Position numbers and translations under genes: made by a program. From positions 1 to 64,000 of the forward strand of contig MKVZ01000005.1 in the NCBI GenBank assembly GCA_001898995.1: a stretch of DNA of 64,000 bases, in the 5' to 3' direction. Below the pieces are notes generated by a model. That model was not told where the DNA came from and searched no databases. It was given only the letters and a program-made list of their open reading frames with translations. The stretch is from Rhizobiales bacterium 63-22 (GTDB lineage: Bacteria; Pseudomonadota; Alphaproteobacteria; Rhizobiales; Rhizobiaceae). Every line of letters starts with the position of its first letter. The first letter of the stretch is position 1. Positions 47,656-56,560 of this stretch are shown piece after piece.

Positions 47656-48423
47656 ATGAAGGACTGGTCCGCGCAGCAATATCTGAAATTCGAGGACGAG
47701 CGCAGCCGCCCGGCGCGCGATCTTCTGGCGCAGATACCGTTCGACGCGCCACGCAAGGTTGTGGATATCGGCTGCGGGCCGGGCAATTCCACCGAGCTTC
47801 TCAGGGAGCGCTGGCCGGAGGCGGATATTTCCGGTTTCGACACCTCGCCGGACATGATCGAGAAAGCGAAAAAGCGCTTGCCGGATGTGACGTTTTCCAT
47901 CGGCGACGCCACGAGCTTCGAGCCGGACACCGATACGGACGTGCTGTTTTCCAACGCCGTGTTCCAGTGGGTTCCCGATCATATCGGGCAGATGCGGCGA
48001 CTGTTTGCGGCGCTGAAGCCGGGCGCGGTGCTGGCCGTACAGATGCCCGACAATATGGGCGAGCCGACGCATCGTGCCATGCGCGCGGTGGCGCAGACCC
48101 CGCCCTTCGCGGCGAAGATCGGCGGCGAGGGCCGCGCGCCGCTGCCGCCGGTCGCCGCCTATTACGATGCCTTCGCCGGCAATGCGGCCCGCATCGATAT
48201 CTGGCACACGATCTACAACCATCCGCTCGCCGGTCTCGACGCCATCGTCGAATGGGTGAAGGGAACGGGTTTGCGTCCTTTCCTCGACCCGCTGGACGCT
48301 GACGAGCAGGCGGCCTATCTCGCCGCCTACAAGGCCGAGATTACGGCGCATTATCCGCCGGTGCGGGATGGCAAGGTGCTGCTGCGCTTCCCGCGCCTGT
48401 TCGTCGTCGCGCGAAAAGGCTGA
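47656..48423 (+). CDS. tam: Trans-aconitate 2-methyltransferase
   Basis: 255 residues, the length of E. coli Tam. The opening [20 protein letters not shown] is the family signature. SAM motif I is [15 protein letters not shown], with [18 protein letters not shown] following; [10 protein letters not shown] and [16 protein letters not shown] are also characteristic. Tam methylates trans-aconitate, a spontaneous by-product that inhibits aconitase. It starts just after the ettA terminator with GGAGG upstream, so it has its own promoter or depends on read-through. Confidence 0.93.
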   Translation: MKDWSAQQYLKFEDERSRPARDLLAQIPFDAPRKVVDIGCGPGNSTELLRERWPEADISGFDTSPDMIEKAKKRLPDVTFSIGDATSFEPDTDTDVLFSNAVFQWVPDHIGQMRRLFAALKPGAVLAVQMPDNMGEPTHRAMRAVAQTPPFAAKIGGEGRAPLPPVAAYYDAFAGNAARIDIWHTIYNHPLAGLDAIVEWVKGTGLRPFLDPLDADEQAAYLAAYKAEITAHYPPVRDGKVLLRFPRLFVVARKG

Positions 48424-48454
48424 TCGTCTCCGCCCCGCTTTGCTCCGGCGTTTT

Positions 48455-48478
48455 TTGCAGGGGAGCAGTTCCCTGCAA
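48455..48478. promoter_or_regulatory. Inverted repeat upstream of kgtP
   Basis: TTGCAGGG-GAGCAGTT-CCCTGCAA, a perfect 8-bp dyad with an 8-nt centre, 150 bp before the kgtP ATG and 32 bp after tam. It has no T run, so an operator is more likely than a terminator. Confidence 0.4.
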
Positions 48479-48629
48479 TAGATTGCATCCAAACGATTCT
48501 CCACCTATGGTGCATTTCTGCGGTGCCCGCTGAAAAGAGGGCGCAGGTTTCTGTCCGTCCGTTTCATGCCGGTCGTGCCGGCCTCGACGGGGGGCGGAAA
48601 AGAGGGGATTTGTTTCGGGAGTTTTCAGC

Positions 48630-49970
48630 ATGAGCAATGTTACGACGCATATGGACGCCAATGGCGAGGCAGAGGCGCCGCACGACGCGCACGATACGCG
48701 CCATCGCGTTTTCGCCATCGTGGCCAGCGCCTCCGGCAATCTGGTCGAGTGGTACGATTTCTACGTCTATTCCTTCGGCGCGCTCTATTTCGCGGCGCAG
48801 TTCTTTCCGAAGGGCGACCAGACCAGCCAGTTGCTCAACACCGCCGCCGTCTTCGCGGCGGGCTTCCTGATGCGGCCTATCGGCGGCTGGCTGTTCGGCC
48901 GCATCGCCGACAGGCTGGGCAGGCGCACCTCCATGCTGATCTCGGTCTCGATGATGTGCCTCGGCTCGTTTGCCATCGCCATCCTGCCCACCTATGCGAC
49001 CATCGGCGTGATGGCGCCCTTCCTGTTGCTGGTCGTGCGCCTGTTGCAGGGGCTTTCGGTCGGCGGCGAATACGGCACCACCGCGACCTATATGAGCGAG
49101 GTGGCGCTGGCCGGGCGGCGCGGCTTCTTCTCTTCCTTCCAGTATGTCACGCTCATCGGCGGCCAGCTTCTCGCCGTTCTGGTGATCGTGATCCTTCAGT
49201 TCATTCTGACCTCGGAACAACTGCATGACTGGGGCTGGCGCATCCCGTTCTTCATCGGCGGCATCGCGGCCATCGTGGCGGTCTTCCTGCGCCGCACCCT
49301 GCATGAAACCACCACGGAAGAAACGCGCAAAAGCAGCAAGGCCGGCAGCTTCGCCAATATCTGGGCCAATCACCGCAAGGCCTTTCTCGTCGTGGTCGGC
49401 TTCACCGCTGGCGGCTCGCTCGCCTTTTACACCTTCACCACCTACATGCAGAAATATCTCGTCAACACGGCTGGCATGAGCAAGCAGGTGGCGAGCGAGG
49501 TCATGACCTTCGCGCTGCTGTTCTTCGTCGTCATCCAGCCGCTGTTCGGATATATTTCCGATAAGGTAGGCCGCAAGCCGATGATGATCGCCTTCGGCGG
49601 CGTTTCGGTGCTGACCACCATTCCCATCCTCACCGGGCTTGCCACGGTGCAAAGTCCGGTGACCGCCTTCCTCTATATCGCCGGCGCGTCGATGGTCGTG
49701 GCCATGTACACCTCCATCGCCGGCATCGTGAAGGCGGAACTGTTTCCCGCCGAGGTGCGGGCGCTCGGCGTCGGTTTCGCCTATGCCATCTCCAATGCCA
49801 TTTTCGGCGGCACTGCGGAATATGTGGCGCTGTGGTTCAAGGAAAAGGGCATGGAAAGCGGCTTTTACTGGTACGTGACCGTCATGATGCTGCTCGTGTT
49901 CATCGTCGGCATCGTCATGCCCAATCCGCGCAAGCACGGATATTTGCAGGGGCATGGTGTTACCAACTGA
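48630..49970 (+). CDS. kgtP: Alpha-ketoglutarate:proton symporter, MHS-family MFS
   Basis: 446 residues, twelve helices, of the metabolite:H+ symporter subgroup. It opens [20 protein letters not shown] and has motif [21 protein letters not shown]. The segment [20 protein letters not shown] is characteristic of KgtP/ShiA/ProP relatives; the closest match by overall pattern is KgtP. It imports 2-oxoglutarate or a similar dicarboxylate with protons. Substrate is inferred from similarity only. It ends in a clear terminator shared with the convergent DUF2293 gene. Confidence 0.85.
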   Translation: MSNVTTHMDANGEAEAPHDAHDTRHRVFAIVASASGNLVEWYDFYVYSFGALYFAAQFFPKGDQTSQLLNTAAVFAAGFLMRPIGGWLFGRIADRLGRRTSMLISVSMMCLGSFAIAILPTYATIGVMAPFLLLVVRLLQGLSVGGEYGTTATYMSEVALAGRRGFFSSFQYVTLIGGQLLAVLVIVILQFILTSEQLHDWGWRIPFFIGGIAAIVAVFLRRTLHETTTEETRKSSKAGSFANIWANHRKAFLVVVGFTAGGSLAFYTFTTYMQKYLVNTAGMSKQVASEVMTFALLFFVVIQPLFGYISDKVGRKPMMIAFGGVSVLTTIPILTGLATVQSPVTAFLYIAGASMVVAMYTSIAGIVKAELFPAEVRALGVGFAYAISNAIFGGTAEYVALWFKEKGMESGFYWYVTVMMLLVFIVGIVMPNPRKHGYLQGHGVTN

Positions 49971-49977
49971 TCGAAAG

Positions 49978-49999
49978 CGCCGCCTTCGGGCGGCGTTTT
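49978..49999 (+). terminator. kgtP terminator
   Basis: Stem CGCCGCC / GGCGGCG with a stable TTCG tetraloop, then TTTT, which overlaps the stop codon of the convergent gene. Confidence 0.85.
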
Positions 50000-50324
50000 A
50001 CATTTCGGCGGCTTCGTCGTCTTCCGGGGAGAGCAGGCGCGTGGCGCGCCACGCGGTCAGCCTGTCGTTGATCGCGTCCATGACGAAAAAACGGGCCGAA
50101 TCCCTGTCGTAGCCTTCGTCACGCAGCGCGTCGTAATCCGTATGCGCATGGCGAACATGCGCGACCGCCGCCAGCCAAACGGCTGTCGAAGGCGGCAGCG
50201 CCTTCATATGCGGTGCCAGCGCCGCCGCCCTGATCGGCTCGGAATCCGCATAGGGCACCCCCGGAAGCAACAGCGTGAGAGCCTTGGCCACGGCCTTTTG
50301 CCGGTTGGTGCTGGCGATCGTCAT
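49998..50324 (-). CDS. DUF2293-domain protein
   Basis: A 108-residue protein corresponding to a single DUF2293 domain. The conserved core is GVPYADSEPIRAAALAPHMK and VRHAHTDYDALRDEGYDRDSAR, ending in RDSARFFVMDAINDRLTAWR. Function unknown; the family is widespread in alphaproteobacteria and seems cytoplasmic. The stop codon overlaps the T tract of the kgtP terminator. Repeat copy 10 lies at its 5' side. Confidence 0.85.
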   Translation of the reverse strand: MTIASTNRQKAVAKALTLLLPGVPYADSEPIRAAALAPHMKALPPSTAVWLAAVAHVRHAHTDYDALRDEGYDRDSARFFVMDAINDRLTAWRATRLLSPEDDEAAEM

Positions 50325-50352
50325 GATTTCCCCGAATCCTGCATGGAAGCCA

Positions 50353-50400
50353 GAGCATCGGACCGAAAAGTGGGAACCGGTTTCGGGTCATCCGATGCTC
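50353..50400. repeat. Mosaic palindromic repeat, copy 10 (short form)
   Basis: GAGCATCGGA and TCCGATGCTC arms enclose ACCGAAAAGTGGGAACCGGT. Same design as copy 3 with changed arm sequence. Confidence 0.75.
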
Positions 50401-50490
50401 AAACAAAAAGATAGATCGTCATAATGCGCCTGATAAGGCGCACGACGAGCTATTGTGCCATGAAAAGCGCTTGCTCCGAAACCACAATTC

Positions 50491-50510
50491 ATATAAACAT
50501 ATCTTTATAT
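50491..50510. promoter_or_regulatory. SamR-type operator upstream of samR-metF
   Basis: ATATAAA-CATATC-TTTATAT, a 20-bp AT-rich perfect dyad in GC-rich surroundings, 17 bp before the samR ATG. It overlaps the expected -10 region (TTGCTC at 50471-50476 as -35). The location fits repression by the encoded ArsR-type regulator. Confidence 0.7.
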
Positions 50511-50526
50511 CTTTAGAGGTGAAGGC

Positions 50527-51555
50527 ATGGCCGGATTGCAGTTGCAGCTCGATCGGATGGTGGATGTGCTGAAAGCGGTGGCGGAGCCGAGCCGGCTGCG
50601 CATCCTCGCGCTTCTGGCGCGCGGCGACCTCACGGTCTCCGATCTCACCGCCATTCTCGGCCAGTCGCAGCCGCGCGTGTCGCGCCATCTGAAACTGCTT
50701 GCCGAGGCGAATCTGATCGACCGCTATCAGGAAGGCGCATGGGCCTATTTCCGCCTTGCGGACAACATGATCTGCGGCGACGTGGCGCGCGGGCTTCTGG
50801 CCCGGCTCGACCGTTCCGATACGCTCATCGAGCGTGACATGGAGCGGCTGTCGCAGGTCAAATCCAGCCGCCAGGAAAAGGCCGCCGCCTATTTCAGCGC
50901 CAATGCCGGAAGCTGGGACGAGATTCGCAAGCTGCATGTCTCGGAAAGCGCGGTGGAAACGGTGCTGAAAAAGGTCGTCGGCGGCAGGCCGTTTCAGGCC
51001 ATGCTCGACGTGGGCACCGGTACGGGCCGCCTTCTGGAGCTTTTTGCGCCGCTTTATACGCGCGGGCTCGGTATCGACATCAACCGTGATATGCTTTCGG
51101 TGGCGCGCGCCAATCTCGATCTGGCCGGTATCGCCAATGCGCAGGTGCGGCAGGGCGATGTCTATGCGCTGCCGGTGGAGCGCGAGAGCTTCGATCTGGT
51201 GACGATCCATCAGGTGCTGCATTTTCTCGACGATCCGCAGGCCGCGATCCGCGAGGCCGCACGCGCGCTTCGCCCCGGGGGGCGGTTGCTGGTGGTGGAT
51301 TTCGCTCCGCATGAGCTTGAATTCCTGCGTGAGGACCACGCCCATCTGCGCCTCGGCTTCAGCGACGAGCAGATGATCGGCTGGATGAGGGATGCGGGTC
51401 TCGAACCCGAAAAGACGCTGGAACTGGAGCCCAAGGGCTTCAATGGCGGCAGAGACGACAGGGGGCTGACAGTGAAGCTGTGGCTTGCACGCGATCCGCG
51501 TCTTCTGGTGGCCGAGCCGGCGGTGAAGAATATCAGCATGACGGAGACAGTCTGA
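50527..51555 (+). CDS. ArsR-family regulator fused to a SAM methyltransferase domain (SamR-like)
   Basis: 342 residues. The N-terminal ArsR winged HTH (AEPSRLRILALLARGDLTVS; LGQSQPRVSRHLKLLAEANL) is fused to a class I methyltransferase-type domain (MLDVGTGTGRLLELF; LGIDINRDMLSVARANL; TIHQVLHFLDDPQAAIRE). In alphaproteobacteria such fusions next to methionine genes have been described from comparative genomics as SamR, where the C-terminal domain is thought to sense S-adenosylmethionine. The stop codon overlaps the metF ATG (TGATG), so the two are translationally coupled. Whether it retains methyltransferase activity is unknown. Confidence 0.85.
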   Translation: MAGLQLQLDRMVDVLKAVAEPSRLRILALLARGDLTVSDLTAILGQSQPRVSRHLKLLAEANLIDRYQEGAWAYFRLADNMICGDVARGLLARLDRSDTLIERDMERLSQVKSSRQEKAAAYFSANAGSWDEIRKLHVSESAVETVLKKVVGGRPFQAMLDVGTGTGRLLELFAPLYTRGLGIDINRDMLSVARANLDLAGIANAQVRQGDVYALPVERESFDLVTIHQVLHFLDDPQAAIREAARALRPGGRLLVVDFAPHELEFLREDHAHLRLGFSDEQMIGWMRDAGLEPEKTLELEPKGFNGGRDDRGLTVKLWLARDPRLLVAEPAVKNISMTETV

Positions 51556-52460
51556 TGGGTTTTTACGGTCTTTCCCGCCGACCGGATGTCGGCCAGACCA
51601 CGAAGGTGTCGTTCGAGTTCTTCCCGCCCAATTCGGAGAAGATGGAGGAGCGCCTGTTCGAGACGGTGACGCGGCTTGCGCCGCTGAAGCCCGAATTCGT
51701 CTCCGTGACCTATGGCGCGGGCGGCTCGACGCGCGAGCGCACCATCCGCACCGTGGCGCGTATCCTCAAGGAGACCGACATCAAGCCGGCGGCGCACCTG
51801 ACCTGCGTCGACGCCACGCGCCAGGAGGTCGACGGGGTGGCGCGCGAATTCGCCGCGCTCGGCGTCAACCGCTTCGTGGCGCTGCGCGGCGATCCGGCCA
51901 ACAGCGGGGGAGGCAAGTACGCGCCCACCCCCGGCGGCTACCAGAACGGCGCGGAACTGGTGGGGGGCCTGCGCGCCATCGCCGATTTCGACATCTCCGT
52001 CTCGGCCTACCCGGAAAAGCACCCGGAAAGCCCGGATTTCGCCACCGACATCGACATGCTCAAGCGCAAGGTCGACAACGGCGCGACGCGGGCCATCACC
52101 CAGTTCTTCTTCGAGAACGATCTTTACGAGCGCTATGTCGAGCGGGTGCGGCGCGCGGGCATCTATATTCCCATCGTGCCGGGCTTGCTGCCGGTGCATA
52201 ATTTCAAGCAGGTGAAGAATTTCTGCGTCCGTTCGGCCACCCATATCCCCGCCTGGCTGGCGGAGCGCTTCGACGGGCTGGAGGACGATCCGCAGACGCA
52301 TCAGCTTGTCGCGGCAGCGATCGCGGCGGAGCAGGTGATGGACCTGATCGAGCGCGGCGTGCAGGATTTCCATTTCTACACCATGAACCGCGCCGACCTG
52401 CCTTTCGCCATCTGCCACATGATCGGCATCAGGCCCAAGGCCGAGGCCGAAGCGGCATGA
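51555..52460 (+). CDS. metF: 5,10-methylenetetrahydrofolate reductase
   Basis: A 301-residue FAD-dependent TIM-barrel enzyme making 5-methyl-THF for methionine synthase. The N-terminal motif TTKVSFEFFPPNSEKMEERL carries the conserved Glu of the folate site. VTYGAGGSTRERTIRTVARI, HLTCVDATRQEV, ALRGDPANSGGG and ITQFFFENDLYERYVERVRR are also diagnostic. ATG 51555 overlaps the samR stop. Co-expression with a SAM-sensing regulator fits end-product control of methyl supply. Strong terminator downstream. Confidence 0.96.
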   Translation: MGFYGLSRRPDVGQTTKVSFEFFPPNSEKMEERLFETVTRLAPLKPEFVSVTYGAGGSTRERTIRTVARILKETDIKPAAHLTCVDATRQEVDGVAREFAALGVNRFVALRGDPANSGGGKYAPTPGGYQNGAELVGGLRAIADFDISVSAYPEKHPESPDFATDIDMLKRKVDNGATRAITQFFFENDLYERYVERVRRAGIYIPIVPGLLPVHNFKQVKNFCVRSATHIPAWLAERFDGLEDDPQTHQLVAAAIAAEQVMDLIERGVQDFHFYTMNRADLPFAICHMIGIRPKAEAEAA

Positions 52461-52465
52461 GGACG

Positions 52466-52497
52466 TGAAAAAGCCCGGTTCGCACCGGGCTTTTTCA
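52466..52497. terminator. metF terminator (bidirectional shape)
   Basis: A 14-bp perfect stem (TGAAAAAGCCCGGT / ACCGGGCTTTTTCA) with a TCGC loop, flanked by A and T tracts. Confidence 0.9.
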
Positions 52498-52558
52498 TGA
52501 GCGAAAACCGCACGACATGGCCGGAGTGTTGGCGCGGCCGGCGGCAGGACAAGCCGCC

Positions 52559-53002
52559 TCACTGGTTGATTTCAGGCTCGATCAGCCTGGTAAGCTTGTG
52601 CAGGGATTCCTGCCAGCCGAGATAGCAGGCTTCGGTGGGAATGATATCCGGTATGCCTTCCTGTACGATATCGATCTCCGTGCCGACGGATACACCTTTC
52701 AGTGTCACCGTGACTTTCATCTCTCCCGGCAAATTGGGATCGTCGAACTTGTCCGTATAGACGAGGCGTTTGCCCGGAACGAGTTCCAGATAGGTGCCGC
52801 CGAAGGAATGGCTGCCGCCGGTGGTGAAATTGCGGAACGACATTCTGTGGTGACCGCCGACTTTCGCTTCCAGTTCATGGACCGAGCAGACATAGCCGTA
52901 TGGCGGGAGCCAGCTTGCGATCGCATCGGGCTCGATGAACGCGCGGTAGACCTTTTCGGGTTTGGCGGCGATGACACGGTGCAGACGAACGGTGTTGGGC
53001 AT
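52559..53002 (-). CDS. SRPBCC/AHSA1-family protein
   Basis: 147 residues of the START-like SRPBCC fold (activator-of-Hsp90 ATPase homologue 1 type). The typical opening is RLHRVIAAKPEKVYRAFIEP, with WLPPYGYVCSVHELEAKVGG and MSFRNFTTGGSHSFGGTYLE in the middle, and the C-terminal helix EACYLGWQESLHKLTRLIEP. The fold binds hydrophobic ligands; no reaction can be assigned. Family members often accompany ArsR regulators, but here only the samR unit is near, convergent and separately terminated. Confidence 0.85.
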   Translation of the reverse strand: MPNTVRLHRVIAAKPEKVYRAFIEPDAIASWLPPYGYVCSVHELEAKVGGHHRMSFRNFTTGGSHSFGGTYLELVPGKRLVYTDKFDDPNLPGEMKVTVTLKGVSVGTEIDIVQEGIPDIIPTEACYLGWQESLHKLTRLIEPEINQ

Positions 53003-53222
53003 GGCTTCCTCCCTGTTCCGGTTTGCCGGTCTCCTCTGGCTGGAATCGTGTGCGTTCTGATTGCAAACGCCGCCCCGAAACCTGCCGCAGGAGACCAGAC
53101 GGGGATCGGCATGAACATCCAGTCTAGATGCAAAACGTCCCGGAGAAAAGCAGGCTTCATGATGCGATACGTCATGAGGGGAAAGACAGGATGCCTGCGA
53201 AAGGACGACGATCCGATATTTT

Positions 53223-54158
53223 TTAGCGGATCAGGGCGAGATAGAGCGACAGGCTGAAGACGGAGATCACCGTCGAGAAGAGGATCACGTTCGAGGTGAT
53301 TGCGGCTTCGCGGCGGTAATATTCCGCGAGCATGAAGGGGCCGGTGCCGGTCGGGAGCGCGGCGAGCAGCGTGGCGGCTTCGGCGAGCGGCTTCGGCAGG
53401 CCGAAGACGTAAGCCGCCAGCAGCCATGTGGCGAGCGGCTGCACGATCAGCTTGGCCATGACGAGGAAGGCGATGGCGTTGACGCTCGCGCGCTCGATCC
53501 TGCGGGGCTGGGCGAGGAAAAGGCCGAGCGCCACCAGCGCGCAGGGCGAGGCCGCGCCGCCCAGCATTTTGAGGAAGCTTTCCGCCGGGGCGGGCAGGGT
53601 GAGGCCGAAGGCCGGCACCAGCGCGCCGAGCGCGGGCGCCACCAGCAGCGGATTGCGGATCAGCGAGCGCAGCACCTTGACCGCCAGATGCACGGGCTTC
53701 CTCTCTGTTTGCAGCCCGACCTCGATCAGGACGATGGCGGCGGCGAAGGTAACGCAGACGGTGATGATGATGGAAATGGTCGTCGTGGCCAGAACGCCGG
53801 GGCCGAAGGCCACCAGCGACAGCGGGATGCCCATATAGCCGGTATTGGGATAGGCGGCATTCAGCCCGTCGAGCGCGGTGTCGGCGAGCGGCAGCCGACC
53901 GCGCAGCCGCACGAGGAAGGGCAGCGCGAAGGCGATGACGCTCGACAGCACGAACACGGCGATGAAGCCCGGCTGCCAGAGTTCGCTGCCGCGGGTTTTT
54001 GCCATGATGTCGAACAACAGCGCCGGGAGCGCCAGATACACCACGAAACGGTTCAGTTCCACGATGGCGTGCGCGCCCAGTATCTTCAGGCGGGACGCGG
54101 CCCAGCCGGAAAAGATCAGCGCGAAGACGGGAAGAACGACGAGAAGTGTGGTGAGCAT
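53223..54158 (-). CDS. AEC-family (auxin efflux carrier-like) transporter
   Basis: A 311-residue ten-helix membrane protein of the AEC superfamily. First helix LLVVLPVFALIFSGWAASRL; conserved crossover element AAYPNTGYMGIPLSLVAFGP; second-half motif IVQPLATWLLAAYVFGLP and the P-T-G containing ALPTGTGPFMLAEYYRRE. Bacterial members move malate, malonate or similar organic acids; substrate unknown. The start at 54158 (MLTTLLVVLP) is close to helix 1. Repeat copy 11 lies directly upstream. Confidence 0.87.
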   Translation of the reverse strand: MLTTLLVVLPVFALIFSGWAASRLKILGAHAIVELNRFVVYLALPALLFDIMAKTRGSELWQPGFIAVFVLSSVIAFALPFLVRLRGRLPLADTALDGLNAAYPNTGYMGIPLSLVAFGPGVLATTTISIIITVCVTFAAAIVLIEVGLQTERKPVHLAVKVLRSLIRNPLLVAPALGALVPAFGLTLPAPAESFLKMLGGAASPCALVALGLFLAQPRRIERASVNAIAFLVMAKLIVQPLATWLLAAYVFGLPKPLAEAATLLAALPTGTGPFMLAEYYRREAAITSNVILFSTVISVFSLSLYLALIR

Positions 54159-54178
54159 GAGGAAACGCGGTCCGAAGA

Positions 54179-54331
54179 GGCTTAAAGCGCGTAGCGATCT
54201 TTCAGATTCGCTTTCCGCGCTTTAAGCTTTTGTTTTTACGCATGTCGTTATCGCATCGAAGCAGGATCAGAAATCAGTCCGGCGACCGATTTCTCTGCGG
54301 AGGCGCTGCACGCTTTTGCGCGACATGCTTT
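54179..54331. repeat. Mosaic palindromic repeat, copy 11 (with inserted module)
   Basis: CTTAAAGCGCGTAGCGATC...ATTCGCTTTCCGCGCTTTAAG, then ACGCATGTCGTTATCGCATC, a 58-bp novel core (ATCAGAAATCAGTCCGGCGACCG region), and GCGCGACATGCTTTA. Same ends as copy 2 in reverse orientation, but the usual ACCGG core is replaced. Confidence 0.75.
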
Positions 54332-54367
54332 AGGCCGCTATCCGGCAGCCCGCGCCCGTCCGGTCTT

Positions 54368-55621
54368 TCAGAGCTTGTCGAGCAGTTCCTTGGTCGGCCA
54401 CGAATCGGCCGGCAGGCCGAGGCGCATCTGCTCGGCGCGCACCGCGTCACGGGTGGCGACGCCGTACACGCCGTCGATCTTGCCCATATCGTAGCCGCGC
54501 GCCTGCAGCTTGGCCTGCAGTTGCTTCATCTCGTCCTGCGTCAGGCCCGGCTCCGGGTTGCCCGGATCGAAGGCCGGCGCGCCGGCGAGCCGCGTGGCGA
54601 AATAGGCCGCCGTCATCGCATAGACGATCGACTTGTTCCATTCCACATAGACGTCGAAATTCGGGTAGGACAGGAAGGCCGGTCCCTTGCGGCCCTGCGG
54701 CAGCAGCAGTGAGGCGTCGACGCCATTGTCGGCGGGAAGCGGGCCGTCCATGCCCGTCACGCCCTGCGCCGCCCACCACGAATTCGGCTTGCGGTTGGTG
54801 CGGACGGCCTCCTGCCAGGGCAATTCCTTGGTGAGGCGCACTTCCACCAGCCACGGCTCGCCGCGCTTCCAGCCCAGTTCGGAGATCATGCGCCCGGCGG
54901 TCATCATGGCGTCGGCCACGCTGTGCTTGAGATCGACCTTGCCGTCGCCGTCGCCGTCGACGCCGCGCTCCAGATAGTCTTTCGGCAGAAGTTGCGTCAT
55001 GCCGATCTCGCCGGCCCAAGCGCCGGTGGTGGTGGCGTCGGCCTCGCCCTTGTCGAACAGCTTCAGGAGCGCCATCAATTGCGGGCGGAACAGTTCCGGG
55101 CGCCGGCAGTCATGCGACAGGGTCACGAGCGCGTCCAGCGTGTCGAACTTGCCCTGTATCGCACCGTAATCGGTCTCCAGTCCCCAGAAAGCGGCGAGCA
55201 CCGGTCCCGGAACGCCATAGGTATCCTCGACCTTCTTGAAGATGTCGGCATATTTTTGAAGCATTTCCCGGCCCTTCTTGAGGCGGGCATCGGAAATGAG
55301 ACGCCTGGAGAAGTCGGTGAAGGTGAGATTGAAGACGGTCTGCTTGCGGTCGAAGCCCAGTACCCTGTCGTCGATCTTCGCCTTGCGAAGCTCGGCGATG
55401 GCCTTGTCGCTCACGCCTTCGGCGCGGGCTTCCTTGGCGAAATTGTCGATCCAGACGGCGAGATCGTCACCGCATTCCGGCTTCGGGCCGGGGGCCGGGG
55501 CATCGGAAGCCCCGGATGTGGTGCTTGCGGCGGGGTTCTGGGCCGGGGCCGCCGTCTGCGCGACGGACAGGACCGTCGAGGCCAGCAGGGCCGAAGCGGC
55601 GACGAACGCGAAGATTTTCAT
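54368..55621 (-). CDS. Lytic murein transglycosylase, MltB-like, with peptidoglycan-binding domain
   Basis: 417 residues: a signal peptide (FAFVAASALLASTVLSVAQ), an Ala/Pro linker, an SLT_2 (MltB family) catalytic domain with the catalytic Glu in AAFWGLETDYGAIQGKFD and the supporting GEIGMTQLLPKDYLERGVD, and a C-terminal peptidoglycan-binding domain (LQAKLQARGYDMGKIDGVYG). It cleaves the MurNAc-GlcNAc bond with 1,6-anhydro formation in the periplasm. There is no lipobox, so it is soluble rather than outer-membrane anchored. The ATG ending at 55621 (MKIFAFV) is preferred to one five codons upstream. Confidence 0.92.
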   Translation of the reverse strand: MKIFAFVAASALLASTVLSVAQTAAPAQNPAASTTSGASDAPAPGPKPECGDDLAVWIDNFAKEARAEGVSDKAIAELRKAKIDDRVLGFDRKQTVFNLTFTDFSRRLISDARLKKGREMLQKYADIFKKVEDTYGVPGPVLAAFWGLETDYGAIQGKFDTLDALVTLSHDCRRPELFRPQLMALLKLFDKGEADATTTGAWAGEIGMTQLLPKDYLERGVDGDGDGKVDLKHSVADAMMTAGRMISELGWKRGEPWLVEVRLTKELPWQEAVRTNRKPNSWWAAQGVTGMDGPLPADNGVDASLLLPQGRKGPAFLSYPNFDVYVEWNKSIVYAMTAAYFATRLAGAPAFDPGNPEPGLTQDEMKQLQAKLQARGYDMGKIDGVYGVATRDAVRAEQMRLGLPADSWPTKELLDKL

Positions 55622-55741
55622 GGAGCAAACTCGCATTTGGAACGGCGGGCGAAAGCCTGTCTTGGAAACTCTCTTTCCTAATGCCCCAATGTGCAGCGCA
55701 AATGAAGCAAAACTTCGCGTGATCGCCGTTTTGACCGCCTC

Positions 55742-56560
55742 TCAGCGCACCTTGTTGCTTGCAAGCCACTTTTTCCACGTCGCCGTGTCGCCGGCGAAAG
55801 TGTTGAGATCGGTGTCGCCGCTGAAGCCGGGAACCTTGCCGGTGCCGGTATATTGCCAGAAGGTCCAGGGATGCGGCCCGTATTTCTCGTCCGGGTGGCC
55901 GGCCACCGAGCGCAGCCAGAACGGATAGTCGGCCAGCCGGCGCAGATCGTTGTCGTCGAAGAAATCGACGGTCGTATAGATGATCGGGCGCTTGCCGTAA
56001 TGCTTTTCCACCGCATTGAGGAAAATGCGTATCTCCTTGCGCACGACGACGGGATTGGGGCGCAGCTTGCAGGTGGGTGAACTGGGGTTCCATTCCACGT
56101 CCAGCACCGGAGGCAGGGCGGAAGGATCGCGCGGCACGTTGCGGATATACCATTCGGCCTGCTCGATGGCCGGACGGCAGAAATAAAAGAAATGATAGGC
56201 TCCGCGCGGCAGGCCGGCTGCGCGCGCATCGTTCCAGTGCCGCATGAAGCGGTTGTCCACACGGTCGCCACCCTCGGTCGCCTTGACGAAGACGAAGGAT
56301 ATGCCGGCGGCGTGCGCCGCCTTCCAGTCCACGCCGGACTGGTATTTGGAAACGTCCGTGCCGTGGATGGGATAGCGCCAAGGCGTCTTGCCGGTCCATT
56401 TATGCGGGTCGCTGTCGCCGAAATGTGGCGCGTGAACCGGGCCGGACGGTGGCGGAATCCGAGCCACGACGCCGTGCGCCGTCACATCGGAAAAGTCGTA
56501 ATCCGTGGTCGTGCAGGCCGAGAGAAAAAGGGCGCACAGGACGAGAATGCTGCGGTTCAT
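55742..56560 (-). CDS. GH25-family lysozyme, predicted lipoprotein
   Basis: 272 residues. The lipoprotein signal ILVLCALFLSAC puts Cys16 as the lipidation site. The GH25 (Chalaropsis-type muramidase) domain begins IHGTDVSKYQSGVDWKAAHA with the conserved Asp and continues FVKATEGGDRVDNRF, GAYHFFYFCRPAIEQAEWY, LDVEWN (the D-x-E catalytic pair), IIYTTVDFFDDNDL and the closing TFWQYTGTGKVPG. All catalytic acids are present. It hydrolyses the glycan backbone of peptidoglycan; membrane anchoring suggests a role in wall remodelling rather than attack on other cells. Confidence 0.92.
   Translation of the reverse strand: MNRSILVLCALFLSACTTTDYDFSDVTAHGVVARIPPPSGPVHAPHFGDSDPHKWTGKTPWRYPIHGTDVSKYQSGVDWKAAHAAGISFVFVKATEGGDRVDNRFMRHWNDARAAGLPRGAYHFFYFCRPAIEQAEWYIRNVPRDPSALPPVLDVEWNPSSPTCKLRPNPVVVRKEIRIFLNAVEKHYGKRPIIYTTVDFFDDNDLRRLADYPFWLRSVAGHPDEKYGPHPWTFWQYTGTGKVPGFSGDTDLNTFAGDTATWKKWLASNKVR

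Noticed and set aside
45811..48504. An 897-codon open frame on the minus strand
   Set aside because: It spans ettA and tam and even their terminator in antisense; composition is His/Arg/Leu-rich without family features.
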